Assembly (NCBI GenBank): GCA_903870165.1
Contig: CAIQBW010000010.1
Span: 124,001 to 188,000, forward strand
Source: an uncultured Methylophilaceae bacterium
GTDB taxonomy: Bacteria > Pseudomonadota > Gammaproteobacteria > Burkholderiales > Methylophilaceae
DNA length: 64,000 nt
Reading direction: 5' to 3'
Shown here piece after piece: positions 17,677 to 28,884 of this stretch; positions within the stretch are counted from its first letter, which is position 1; each line of letters opens with the position of its first letter. Made by a program: the position numbers and the translations under genes. The notes under the pieces are model-generated. The model searched no databases, was not told where the DNA came from, and was given only the letters and a program-made list of their open reading frames with translations.

Positions 17677-18297
17677 CTACTGTGGAACAGTTAGATCGAT
17701 ATGGCGCCGATATTTGTAAGCCATACGAAGCGCTATAAGCGATAAAAATACAGTGAGATATACCAAAGGCTCAGTATGATCTTTTTTAACGAGCCATAGA
17801 AAATGCAGAATAGCCAATACAGCAATAAAATAAACTAATTTGTGCAGAAGCTTCCAGCGCCCGCCCAATCTTTTCATCATCGCCTTGGTAGATGTTATCG
17901 CTAATGGAACCGACAAAATAAATGCGGTAAATCCAACTAGCACATATGGATGCTTAACAATGTCTTTGGTAATCTCCATTAAATCGAACCAGTGATCCAA
18001 CCATACATAGCTAACGATATGCAGGCCGGCATAAAAAAACATGAATAAGCCCAGCATACGTCTAAATTGGATAAAGCTGTTTATTCCCGACCACTGACGA
18101 ATCGGCGTTATGGTGAGTGAGAGCATTAAAAACACTAGCGACCATGTGCCAGTTGAGCGCTCTACTAATTCAATTGGATTAGCGCCAAGACCATCATTAA
18201 GACCAAGATAAATCAGTCTAAATAGCGGTATGGTTGATAATGTAAAAATTAATACTTTAATATTTATTATCAATGAATTATTTATTTTAACTGACAT
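17677..18297 (-). CDS. msrQ: MsrQ heme-binding membrane subunit of methionine sulfoxide reductase
   Basis: 206 residues, mostly hydrophobic, with five to six membrane helices and conserved histidines (FYAGLHIVSYV, LLHKLVYFIAVLAILHFLW). MsrQ (YedZ) passes electrons from the quinone pool or a flavin reductase to periplasmic MsrP for repair of oxidised methionines. It lies 6 bp downstream of msrP. The start is ATG 18297 with residues MSVKINNS. Sequence and partner make the call secure. Confidence 0.9.
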   Translation of the reverse strand: MSVKINNSLIINIKVLIFTLSTIPLFRLIYLGLNDGLGANPIELVERSTGTWSLVFLMLSLTITPIRQWSGINSFIQFRRMLGLFMFFYAGLHIVSYVWLDHWFDLMEITKDIVKHPYVLVGFTAFILSVPLAITSTKAMMKRLGGRWKLLHKLVYFIAVLAILHFLWLVKKDHTEPLVYLTVFLSLIALRMAYKYRRHIDLTVPQ

Positions 18298-18303
18298 ATT
18301 ACT

Positions 18304-19272
18304 TTAGAAATTTTTAATCAAATCCATGCCAGAATACAACTGTCCAACTTGCTCTGCATAGCCATTAAACATCTGCGTTTTAATGCGGGGAGTAAATAAT
18401 CCTCCGCCAATTCGACGTTCAGAAGATTGCGTCCAACGCGGATGATCAACGGTTGGATTTACGTTCGCATAAAAGCCGTATTCATTTGGACCAGCCTTCA
18501 TCCATGATGTTTTAGGCATCGTTTCCGTGAACCTTATCCTTACAATGGCTTTAGCGCCTTTAAACCCATATTTCCAAGGCACCACAAGACGCATCGGGGC
18601 CCCATTTTGATTTGGCAAAACCTCCCCATAAAGACCCACGGCCATTATGGTCAGCGGATTCATCGCCTCATCCATCCGCAAACCTTCAACATAAGGCCAA
18701 TCAAGCACATGAATACGCTGGCCTGGCATCATCAAATCGTCATTTAACGATATAAACTCTACGTATTTAGCATTGGCGGTTGGCTCTGCCCATTGAATTA
18801 GTTTAGCAAGAGAAAAGCCAATCCAAGGGATCACCATAGACCACCCCTCTACACAGCGCATTCTATAGATGCGCTCTTCCAAAGGAGCCAGCTTAAAAAT
18901 GTCTTCTATCCCTATTTGCTTATTCTTTTTAACCGCACCTTCAATAGATACAGTCCACGGAGATGGCTTGAATAGGCGCGACTCGATGGCTGGGTCGCTT
19001 TTGCTTGTGCCAAACTCGTAATAATTATTGTAAGTAGTGACATCGTCATATGGCGTTAACTTTTCTTCAGTGCCATATTTAGATTTTGCGAACGCATTGA
19101 TTTTTTGTCTTCCCGATGCTGCATTTGCACTACCGCTCATAAGCCCTGTGAAGATGCCGCTTGCAGTAATCAATGAAGCGCCTGCTGCCTTGATCAAGGT
19201 TCGCCGATTTTCAAAATTTTCTTTTGAGGTAATTTCCGAAGAAAGAATATCTGATTTTTTATGTATCAACAT
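18304..19272 (-). CDS. msrP: MsrP periplasmic molybdopterin methionine sulfoxide reductase
   Basis: 322 residues. The twin-arginine signal [18 protein letters not shown] is near residues 22-39, so it is exported folded with its Mo cofactor. The Mo-ligand Cys is in [29 protein letters not shown]-type, [16 protein letters not shown] and [10 protein letters not shown] blocks fit the YedY sulfite-oxidase fold. It starts at ATG 19272 with AAAGGGCAG upstream. With msrQ it repairs periplasmic methionine sulfoxide. No regulator (such as a two-component pair) is adjacent. Confidence 0.93.
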   Translation of the reverse strand: MLIHKKSDILSSEITSKENFENRRTLIKAAGASLITASGIFTGLMSGSANAASGRQKINAFAKSKYGTEEKLTPYDDVTTYNNYYEFGTSKSDPAIESRLFKPSPWTVSIEGAVKKNKQIGIEDIFKLAPLEERIYRMRCVEGWSMVIPWIGFSLAKLIQWAEPTANAKYVEFISLNDDLMMPGQRIHVLDWPYVEGLRMDEAMNPLTIMAVGLYGEVLPNQNGAPMRLVVPWKYGFKGAKAIVRIRFTETMPKTSWMKAGPNEYGFYANVNPTVDHPRWTQSSERRIGGGLFTPRIKTQMFNGYAEQVGQLYSGMDLIKNF

Positions 19273-19355
19273 TGAGCTGCCCTTTACTGATGCTTAAAGC
19301 TTAGTCGTCACAACTCTAGAAACATTACATAAATTTAAACTTTTTTTTGAAAAAA

Positions 19356-20270
19356 CTACTTATTTAACTGACTCAAAGCTGCTGCAATACCTTCTGCCAA
19401 ATATACATCCCCCACTTCTTTATTTAACTTCTGAGCTGCTTCCAGCAGCTTTTGCGCCTCATTACTTTGATGAATTGCCATTTTAAGTTTCGCTAAATAT
19501 AAATCACTTTTCACTTCCCAATACGCACCACCGTTATCAACAGCAAGCTTAAGTATCTTGTTAATAGACTTCTCAGCTTGCTCGAATTCGGCAGCATCCA
19601 TATAAATGCGCCCTAGTTCCAGTCCTGCATTGGCTTGAGCATCTAAATCACCGTAATGTGTATATGCAAGCGCAGCTTTAAGTTGATACTCAATCGCTTG
19701 ATTGTGTTTTTGTTCTTGATTGTAAATGCTTGCAATACGCTCAAAAGCATCAGCACGTTCATTATCATTAAGCGCCAACTTCAAACCTGCTTGGTAGCTA
19801 GCAACGGCCTCATCGAATTGTTTATTTAGCGTCTGAACCTCGCCAATTAAGCTGTATGTGATGCGCTCAAAGCTTTTATTCTTTTGCGCTTTTGCGATAT
19901 CCATAGATTGCTGATAGCTAGCAATTGCCTCACTAAACTGCTGATTTCCCTTGTAGGCGTTGCCAAGCATAGCGAGCGACATCATATGGTCATTTGGAGA
20001 ATTAGACAGTTGATCGACAGATGTTAGTGTCGGCACAGCATCTGTATATTGATTAAGTGCCATTTGAGCACGCGCTTTGCACAAAACAACTTCACGGTTC
20101 TTTGGATTTTTCTTGAGTAACTGATTGGAGAAATCTAATGCTTTTTCTGGAGTTCCATTTTTTACCATTTGATTACAATCAGCTATTTTTTTAATTAACT
20201 CAGCATCATCCGCAAATGCTAGGTTGCTAAATATGGCTAATAAAAGAAAACTAATAGATACAAAACGCAT
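19356..20270 (-). CDS. Periplasmic TPR-repeat protein
   Basis: 304 residues from the chosen ATG, with a signal peptide RFVSISFLLLAIFSNLAFA. A frame to 20300 adds ten residues and is less likely. At least six tetratricopeptide-like units follow, for example CKARAQMALNQYTDAVPTL, LGNAYKGNQQFSEAIASYQ and LGRIYMDAAEFEQAEKSI. It presumably scaffolds protein contacts in the periplasm; the partner is unknown. It is 22 bp downstream of ligA and may be the tail of the smc-zipA-ligA transcript. Confidence 0.75.
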   Translation of the reverse strand: MRFVSISFLLLAIFSNLAFADDAELIKKIADCNQMVKNGTPEKALDFSNQLLKKNPKNREVVLCKARAQMALNQYTDAVPTLTSVDQLSNSPNDHMMSLAMLGNAYKGNQQFSEAIASYQQSMDIAKAQKNKSFERITYSLIGEVQTLNKQFDEAVASYQAGLKLALNDNERADAFERIASIYNQEQKHNQAIEYQLKAALAYTHYGDLDAQANAGLELGRIYMDAAEFEQAEKSINKILKLAVDNGGAYWEVKSDLYLAKLKMAIHQSNEAQKLLEAAQKLNKEVGDVYLAEGIAAALSQLNK

Positions 20271-20292
20271 TCGATTAACCCTTAAAAATAAA

Positions 20293-22395
<2,103 letters not shown>

Positions 22396-23631
22396 CTAAA
22401 CGAACAAACGAAGTGCAACAAGGCTGCCAGGGGGTATACCCTTAACCGTCATCTGCACTTGTATCAATCTGAGTTGCTGTCTAATCTTTTCAATTTTAGC
22501 GTCGTTTAATTCACGCTGATGGTCGTCTACAAGCGTTGCAGCCAATGAATGAGCCATGTTTTTAGCCAAGAGCACCATACTATTAAAAGTTTCTGTGCAG
22601 TTTTCAGTCAGTGCGATTTCCATTTGGAATGTCACACCTTTAAGCGCTACAGCTTTCAGCATATCCGTATTAAAAGGGTTGTTCTCCATATTAATAACTT
22701 TGAATGATGACTGACCGCTCTTCGATTTAGCATAAAAAGCACCATCTTCTTTGAGTGTTAGTCCATTCGCTTCTGCAAGCCCTCTGAATTTAGTGCCTGT
22801 AAATCTACCGCTAGCACCATTAAGAATATGTAACCCAATAGTTTTATCAACCTCCAAACAGAATGCATCTAAGGCTTGCGCGAACTCCAAAGGCTCCTGC
22901 GTGCCTATCCATTCAACTTGGGCGCTCAGCTCATAAGCGATTTCAGTAATCATTTGTTGGAATCGTTGCAAAGTCTCAGCAGAAACAGCACCTGCTCGAT
23001 CCGCTAATTGAAGGCTGAAAGTAGCTTTTGTGAATTCAGCAGCTTCTTGTTCACGAGTGAGTGGATGCCAAACATGAGATGCATCCAAGCCATAAGCAAA
23101 AATAGGTTTATCTAGATTAACGAGTCCGATTAAAAATTGGCGTAGACGTTCGCCATTGACTGGCGTAGGTAAAAATATTAAAGCTGTTAAATCAACATCC
23201 TTGCTGACTGCTTCAGGTAAGGAATTGCCACGAGCAGATGTTTCAAGCACTGGAGCAGCAGTCAACGCAACCTCAACATCCGCTTCCTCAATACCACCCT
23301 TATCAGGAGCGTGATCAGCCTCAACAACATTGTGTTCAAACTCACCTAAATCAATCTTAAATTCAACTTCGTCAGGAAGATGCACATCTTCGGTATCATA
23401 TCGGTCTACAACATCTTTAATTTTCGTAGATGGTTCGATGAGCACTGCAGTTTCTTCAAAGACATCAGCAGCAAAGTCGTCCATTAGCACATCATCCGGA
23501 GACAATGAAAACTGCTTTGCGGCAGCTTTTCGCATTTTGCGCTCTTGCCACCAATTAAACAGGATAACTAACACGATAAGCCCAAAGCCTATCGCCAAAA
23601 GCGAAATGGTTAAGTCATTTAGTTTATTCAA
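22396..23631 (-). CDS. zipA: Cell division protein ZipA
   Basis: 411 residues. One N-terminal membrane anchor (residues about 9-26, LAIGFGLIVLVILFNWW) is followed by a basic stretch, a long acidic variable linker (to about 145) and a C-terminal FtsZ-binding ZipA domain (LTALIFLPTPVNGERLRQF to LRLF). ZipA tethers FtsZ to the membrane in early divisome assembly. Position between smc and ligA matches other betaproteobacteria. The linker contains repeated Glu/Asp/Val segments. Confidence 0.88.
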   Translation of the reverse strand: MNKLNDLTISLLAIGFGLIVLVILFNWWQERKMRKAAAKQFSLSPDDVLMDDFAADVFEETAVLIEPSTKIKDVVDRYDTEDVHLPDEVEFKIDLGEFEHNVVEADHAPDKGGIEEADVEVALTAAPVLETSARGNSLPEAVSKDVDLTALIFLPTPVNGERLRQFLIGLVNLDKPIFAYGLDASHVWHPLTREQEAAEFTKATFSLQLADRAGAVSAETLQRFQQMITEIAYELSAQVEWIGTQEPLEFAQALDAFCLEVDKTIGLHILNGASGRFTGTKFRGLAEANGLTLKEDGAFYAKSKSGQSSFKVINMENNPFNTDMLKAVALKGVTFQMEIALTENCTETFNSMVLLAKNMAHSLAATLVDDHQRELNDAKIEKIRQQLRLIQVQMTVKGIPPGSLVALRLFV

Positions 23632-23664
23632 TTGATATTCCCATTAACTGCAACGTAATTTACC

Positions 23665-26600
23665 TTATGTAAACAATTCGTGATTCATTTGCATGGCGGC
23701 TTCCATATCCACCTCTACCACTCGCGAAACACCAGACTCCTGCATGGTTACACCCACCAATTGCTGCGCCATTTCCATCGTGATTTTATTATGACTAACG
23801 AACAAAAATTGTGTCCGCTCAGACATTTTTTTCACCATCGCACAGAATCTATCAGTATTGCTATCATCTAGCGGCGCATCCACCTCGTCCATCAAGCAGA
23901 ATGGGGCCGGATTCAGCTTAAACAATGCAAATACCAAAGCCAAAGCAGTAAGTGCTTTTTCACCACCTGAAAGTAAGTGAATAGTGCTATTCTTTTTTCC
24001 GGGCGGTTGTGCAAAAACCTGCATTCCTGTATCTAAAATTTCATCACCTAAAAGCTCAAGTCTAGCCTGCCCGCCTGCAAATAAATCTCTAAATAGTTCA
24101 CTGAAATGGCGATTTGCCTCATCAAAAGTATGTTGTAAGCGCGTTCTAGTTTCTTTATCAATTCGGCGAATAGCATCTTCAAGTGTATTAATTGCCTCTT
24201 CCAAGTCCGCAGCTTGGCTATCCAAATAAGTTTTGCGCTCACGCTCACTATTAAGCTCTTGAATAGCAGCTAAGTTAACCGGTCCAAGCGCCTCAACTTC
24301 GCCCGTCAATCGCTCAACACGCGCTTCAAAATCTGGTATTTTGGCGCTCATACTTAACTCGTGTGCCAATGTGGCTTCTTCAATACCCACATTGAGCAAT
24401 TCAGATTGGCATTGTTCAAAATGAAGACGTGCTTGCTGTTCTTGAAGTCGAGCCTGCTCCAATTTATCTCTTAACGGATGCAAGACTTGTTCATTTTGCA
24501 TTCTGTTGCGCTCATTGGTTTGCAACTCATTTTCTGAACCAGCCATTGCATCACGTGCTGCTGCAAGAGCCGCTTCTCGAACTTGCTTCAAGCTAATGGC
24601 AGCCTCAAGATTAGCTTTCAAGCCTTCCATCTTCGAAGCATCTAAAAGCGTTTCAGCTTCCTTCTTCTTATTGACTAAAGCTGCTTTTTCTTCATCAAGT
24701 GAATTTATTTTATTTTTTAACTCATTAATATTGTTTGAGATTAACTTGCCATTAAATATCTTTTCCTGTGCTAGTTTTTCAGCTACCTGTAAGTCATTGC
24801 GGCATTGATTTAGGGTTAACTCAGCACGCTGTCTTGCGCTAAAAGTTTGCTCTCTTCTGGCTTGCAAATCCTTAAGTGAACCGCTAGTGGATAAAAGCGC
24901 ACCCTGCTTAGTTTTTTGCTCTTCCTTTAGAGCAATTAATCGCTGTTCAAGTTGGCTCAAATCGGCTTGAATCGCATTTTGCCTATCGATTACATGCTGA
25001 CGTTGCTGCATCAATCTCTGTAACTCAATATTCAATGCGTGTTGATTTTGGGTAAGTTTAGTTAAAGACTGCTGTTGCTCCGTATGCGCATGCCTTGTCT
25101 CTTGCAAAGCATGCTCGTGAGATGAAACTGCATCCAATCCAGATTTGATTTGCGATTGAAATTGTGGCTGTTGCTTATTGAGTTCATCTAGCTCACGTTG
25201 ACGTTCCAATACACCGTGCATCGCTGATTGCGCCGCGTAAATAGACAAGCTGTGACGCGCATACACATCACCTTTAGCATTCACTAAATATTCATTTGAT
25301 TTTAGCTGCAGACGCGCCTCATCAGGATTTTCGCCCTCATCGAGTAAATAAACACCGTTAAGCCAGGTATCGAGAAGCCCCTCAACGCGCTTATCTTTCA
25401 CATCAACAACTTCTCGCATCGCCTTCCATGAAGACTTGGCTAATGAGCCTCTAGAGCTAACTTCAGCAGCCTCTGCGATAATCAATGCAGATGGTGGACG
25501 CTCATTCGGCGTTAGCTTGCCAGTCGCCTCATTAATCAGCGCATTTAAGCGAGAACCTAATACCGCCTCAAGTGCAACTTCCCAGCCTTTTTGGATTTCT
25601 ACTTGTTGCCAAATTCTCGCAGAACCACTTAACTGATGATTGCTTAACCATGTATCAAGCTTAGCTTCATGCCCCAATGATTGCTGAATTTTACTGAGTG
25701 AAGCGATTTGAGCATCAATCTGCGCTAAAGAGCGCTCTTGTGCTAACTGTTGATCGCGCATGGATTTAAGCGCTTCAACTTGAGTCTGCTCTAATGCTTT
25801 TAAATTAGCTAACGTCTGATTGAGATTTTCACTCTCAGACTGTAACGTCGCCAACTGATTTTGCTTGTCTTTTAACTCTTCCTCATTAGGCAAAACAAGG
25901 CCAGCCTGCTCCGCCATCAACCTTTCAAGTCGCTGCGACACCTCAACGATAGAGCGACTTAAATGCTCTACGTTAGTGGACTCCAAACGGATGTTTTGCT
26001 CAGCATCACTCAATGTACGCTGCGCTTCAGCATGGGCTTTTTGTGAGGCTGTATGTGCTCGCTCCGCTTCAGGAAAGGCCGCTTGGCAACGAGTTAAAGC
26101 ATCGGTTGATTGAGCAACTTGTGCCTCAGCCTCTTTTGCTTCGATTGTTAATTGCGCTAACTGTGCTTCTAGATCGATACGCAGATTATCTGATTTGAGC
26201 GTTTGCTCAACCGTTTGCTCAAGTTGCAGATTAAGCCTATCACGAGCCTCTTGTGTATGCTTAACCTGCGTCTCTAAATTAGAAACTTCAGCATTGGTTT
26301 CATAATATTGCGTTTGGGCAACCTGCACGGCCTCAGTGCTTGCGTAGTGTTGTTGACGCAAAGTTTCCAGCAGGCTCTCTGTTTTTCGCAAAGCCGCCAT
26401 TTGGCTTTCAAGGTCATTGACCAACCTCTCAACCGCACGCTGCGACTTCTCCCATATTGCGCTGGCATCACGTTTTCGCAATAGCCAGAGCTGACCCTGT
26501 GTGTGTTTAAGGGTTTGTTGCAGTCGATGATACTGCTCAGTCACGACAGCCTGAGATTCCAAGCGGGTAATTTGCTTATCCATCTCAATGCGAATATCTT

Positions 26601-27183
26601 CAACACGGGTTAGGTTTTCACGAGTATCACGTAAGCGTAGCTCTGTTTCACGGCGGCGCTCTTTGTATTTAGAGATGCCTGCAGCCTCCTCTAAAAATAC
26701 ACGCAACTCTTCCGGCTTAGCCTCAACAATACGAGAAATCGTATTTTGGCCAATAATCGCATAAGCCCTACCGCCAAGACCTGTGCCCAAGAACAAATCG
26801 GCAACATCACGCCGACGGACAGCAGTGTTATTTATGTAATAGGAAGAACCTTTATCTCGCTCAATCACTCGCTTAACAGCGATTTCAGCATATTGGGCCC
26901 ATGCGCCGCTGGCGTCGCCTAAGCTATTGTCAAACACAAGCTCAACGCTTGCACGTGAAATAGGCTTGCGATTAGATGAGCCATTAAAAATAACCGCATC
27001 CATAGAGTCGCCTCGCAACTCTTTAGCGCTAGATTCGCCAAGCACCCAGCGTACTGACTCCATTACATTAGACTTGCCACATCCATTGGGACCAACGACG
27101 CCTACACGTTGGCCGTGTATATGCAAAGTTGTTGGATCAACAAATGATTTAAAGCCGGCAAGTTTGAGATGAGTTAAACGCAA
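23665..27183 (-). CDS. smc: Chromosome partition protein SMC
   Basis: 1172 residues with the full SMC plan: an ATP-binding head with Walker A GPNGCGKSNVMESVRWVLGE, a coiled coil, a globular hinge (about residues 510-650), a second coiled coil with Gln/Glu-rich heptads, and a C-terminal head with the signature LLSGGEKALTALALVFALF and Walker B PFCLMDEVDAPLDD. It condenses and segregates the chromosome, normally with ScpA and ScpB, which are not in this window. It is the first gene of the smc-zipA-ligA run. Confidence 0.96.
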   Translation of the reverse strand: MRLTHLKLAGFKSFVDPTTLHIHGQRVGVVGPNGCGKSNVMESVRWVLGESSAKELRGDSMDAVIFNGSSNRKPISRASVELVFDNSLGDASGAWAQYAEIAVKRVIERDKGSSYYINNTAVRRRDVADLFLGTGLGGRAYAIIGQNTISRIVEAKPEELRVFLEEAAGISKYKERRRETELRLRDTRENLTRVEDIRIEMDKQITRLESQAVVTEQYHRLQQTLKHTQGQLWLLRKRDASAIWEKSQRAVERLVNDLESQMAALRKTESLLETLRQQHYASTEAVQVAQTQYYETNAEVSNLETQVKHTQEARDRLNLQLEQTVEQTLKSDNLRIDLEAQLAQLTIEAKEAEAQVAQSTDALTRCQAAFPEAERAHTASQKAHAEAQRTLSDAEQNIRLESTNVEHLSRSIVEVSQRLERLMAEQAGLVLPNEEELKDKQNQLATLQSESENLNQTLANLKALEQTQVEALKSMRDQQLAQERSLAQIDAQIASLSKIQQSLGHEAKLDTWLSNHQLSGSARIWQQVEIQKGWEVALEAVLGSRLNALINEATGKLTPNERPPSALIIAEAAEVSSRGSLAKSSWKAMREVVDVKDKRVEGLLDTWLNGVYLLDEGENPDEARLQLKSNEYLVNAKGDVYARHSLSIYAAQSAMHGVLERQRELDELNKQQPQFQSQIKSGLDAVSSHEHALQETRHAHTEQQQSLTKLTQNQHALNIELQRLMQQRQHVIDRQNAIQADLSQLEQRLIALKEEQKTKQGALLSTSGSLKDLQARREQTFSARQRAELTLNQCRNDLQVAEKLAQEKIFNGKLISNNINELKNKINSLDEEKAALVNKKKEAETLLDASKMEGLKANLEAAISLKQVREAALAAARDAMAGSENELQTNERNRMQNEQVLHPLRDKLEQARLQEQQARLHFEQCQSELLNVGIEEATLAHELSMSAKIPDFEARVERLTGEVEALGPVNLAAIQELNSERERKTYLDSQAADLEEAINTLEDAIRRIDKETRTRLQHTFDEANRHFSELFRDLFAGGQARLELLGDEILDTGMQVFAQPPGKKNSTIHLLSGGEKALTALALVFALFKLNPAPFCLMDEVDAPLDDSNTDRFCAMVKKMSERTQFLFVSHNKITMEMAQQLVGVTMQESGVSRVVEVDMEAAMQMNHELFT

Positions 27184-27259
27184 AATTAGGATTATTTTTT
27201 AATAAGCTTTGTTAAACAGTATAATAACGTTTTTTCACGCTAAAAGCCCGATTTCTAAC

Positions 27260-27709
27260 ATGACAAACACGCAATCATTAGGCGGAAAGCCAACCGCACA
27301 ACCTACTAAAGATTTGGAAACATTCGAAAATCCAAATCCTAAACGTGATTTTCATATTCACATGGAAATTCCAGAATTTACATGTTTATGCCCCAAAACA
27401 GGTCAGCCTGATTTTGCAGTGCTTTATCTTGACTACATTCCAGATCAGCTATGCGTCGAATTAAAGAGCCTCAAACTTTACACATGGTCATTCCGTGACG
27501 AAGGCTGCTTCCACGAAGCTGTGACCAACCGCATTTTGGATGATTTAGTTGCTGCAACAAACCCTAAATTTATGCGCTTAACCGCTAAATTCTATGTTCG
27601 TGGCGGCATTTTTACTAATGTCGTAGCTGAACATCGCCAAGCTGGTTGGCAACCTCAACCGCGTGTTGATTTAACGCAATTTGAAACAAATTCAAACATT
27701 CGAGGCTAA
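27260..27709 (+). CDS. queF: NADPH-dependent 7-cyano-7-deazaguanine reductase
   Basis: 149 residues from ATG 27260, a short (type I) QueF T-fold enzyme that reduces preQ0 to preQ1 in queuosine synthesis. It has the catalytic Cys in [35 protein letters not shown], and FYVRGGIF. A frame from 27209 would add 17 residues not seen in the family. queG, the last step of the pathway, is at about 43 kb. Confidence 0.94.
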   Translation: MTNTQSLGGKPTAQPTKDLETFENPNPKRDFHIHMEIPEFTCLCPKTGQPDFAVLYLDYIPDQLCVELKSLKLYTWSFRDEGCFHEAVTNRILDDLVAATNPKFMRLTAKFYVRGGIFTNVVAEHRQAGWQPQPRVDLTQFETNSNIRG

Positions 27710-27744
27710 AAACCAAGAAAGTCAGCGGAAAAAGACGAAAGTCG

Positions 27745-27773
27745 TTGACAAGCAAGTCCAGCCTCATTAATAT
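27745..27773 (+). promoter_or_regulatory. Strong sigma70-type promoter for tRNA-Ala
   Basis: TTGACA (27745-27750), 17-bp spacer, TAATAT (27768-27773) and a GC-rich discriminator (GGCGCC). This is the arrangement typical of stable-RNA promoters under stringent control. Confidence 0.8.
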
Positions 27774-27812
27774 GGCGCCTCTTTTCGCGGGTCTTGAAGT
27801 TTAAGGTTTGTC

Positions 27813-27888
<76 letters not shown>

Positions 27889-27937
27889 AAAAGACCTCGG
27901 CAGTAGTAAAAGAAACCGAATTTTTGCTAATTTAGAC

Positions 27938-27966
27938 TTTAAATTGGCTGTGTTTTTAAGTATAAT
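27938..27966 (+). promoter_or_regulatory. Possible promoter for tRNA-Glu
   Basis: TTTAAA (27938-27943), 17-bp spacer and consensus TATAAT (27961-27966), giving a start only about 5 nt before the tRNA. The -35 is weak, so co-transcription with tRNA-Ala is also possible. Confidence 0.5.
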
Positions 27967-27977
27967 TTTACCTCTAT

Positions 27978-28053
27978 GTCCCCATCGTCTAGAGGCCTAG
28001 GACACCTCCCTTTCACGGAGGCGACCGGGGTTCGAATCCCCGTGGGGACGCCA
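27978..28053 (+). tRNA. tRNA-Glu (TTC)
   Basis: 76 nt with encoded CCA. Acceptor GTCCCCA pairs with TGGGGAC, the anticodon loop CTTTCAC reads TTC, and the T-arm is CCGGGGTTCGAATCCCCG-like. Next comes a terminator. Confidence 0.97.
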
Positions 28054-28060
28054 CACAAGA

Positions 28061-28092
28061 AAAAGCCGCTATCAATCGATAGCGGCTTTTTT
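28061..28092. terminator. Bidirectional rho-independent terminator
   Basis: A 12-bp stem AAAAGCCGCTAT/ATAGCGGCTTTT (28061-28072, 28079-28090) with T-tracts on both strands. It ends the tRNA-Glu transcript and the convergent TSUP transporter transcript (stop at 28106). Confidence 0.88.
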
Positions 28093-28105
28093 GTTATCTA
28101 AAATC

Positions 28106-28861
28106 TTAAGTTAACAACAACTTCAGGCCTGCAATTAAAAGCACTAATGCCAGCGCCTTTTTAATCGCATTAGCAGAGTAAAACTTAATCCCCAGTGTTG
28201 TGCCAATTACTGCGCCTATCATTGTTGCCACAAGGAACAAGGATAATTGCGGGGGCAAGTTTTGGACTGAAGCATAATTACCCGCCAAACCAAATAGGGA
28301 GTTTAGAAGGACAAATACAGCTGCTATACCCGATGTTTTTCTAGTGGTACTCCACCCTAAAAACAAAATAAGCGGCGATAGAAATATGCCGCCGCCAGTA
28401 CCCGTTAGTCCAGCTAAAAAGCCAATCAATGCGCCAGATGCCATTGCCAAGAAAAATTTAGGCTGATGCACGTTTGTATCAACACGCTCGCTTGTTTTTG
28501 TTAACAAGCTTATTGCAGAAATAATCAAAATAACGCCAACAATCGCCTTGTACACATGGCTAGGAGCATTGATATAGCCACCCAAAAATGCAAAAGGAAT
28601 AGCACCAATCGCAATCGGCATTAGCACTTTTAAATCAAAAAAGCCTTTTTTGACAAATCTCCAACTCGTAAAACTTGCTATGCAAATATTGAGCACTAAA
28701 GCCGTTGGCTTAATCACTGGGCTTGATAGACCAAACAAAGTGAGAATGGCGATGTATACGGATGCACCAGCATGTCCTACTGACGTGTACAAAACGGCGC
28801 CAAGCATCAAGCAAAGGCCAATCACGATATCTATGGTTTCAAAGTGCATCAGCAAACTCAC
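28106..28861 (-). CDS. TSUP (TauE/SafE) family transporter
   Basis: 251 residues with seven to eight membrane helices. The family repeat is visible as VGHAGASVYIAILTLFG near the N-terminus and GLTGTGGGIFLSPLILFLGW in the second half. TSUP proteins move sulfur-containing or organic anions (sulfite, sulfoacetate, thiosulfate and others). Substrate cannot be read from sequence. It lies 23 bp downstream of the quinoprotein lipoprotein gene on the same strand, suggesting a two-gene unit. Confidence 0.82.
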   Translation of the reverse strand: MSLLMHFETIDIVIGLCLMLGAVLYTSVGHAGASVYIAILTLFGLSSPVIKPTALVLNICIASFTSWRFVKKGFFDLKVLMPIAIGAIPFAFLGGYINAPSHVYKAIVGVILIISAISLLTKTSERVDTNVHQPKFFLAMASGALIGFLAGLTGTGGGIFLSPLILFLGWSTTRKTSGIAAVFVLLNSLFGLAGNYASVQNLPPQLSLFLVATMIGAVIGTTLGIKFYSANAIKKALALVLLIAGLKLLLT

Positions 28862-28884
28862 ATTAAAAATGATTGATGATTAGT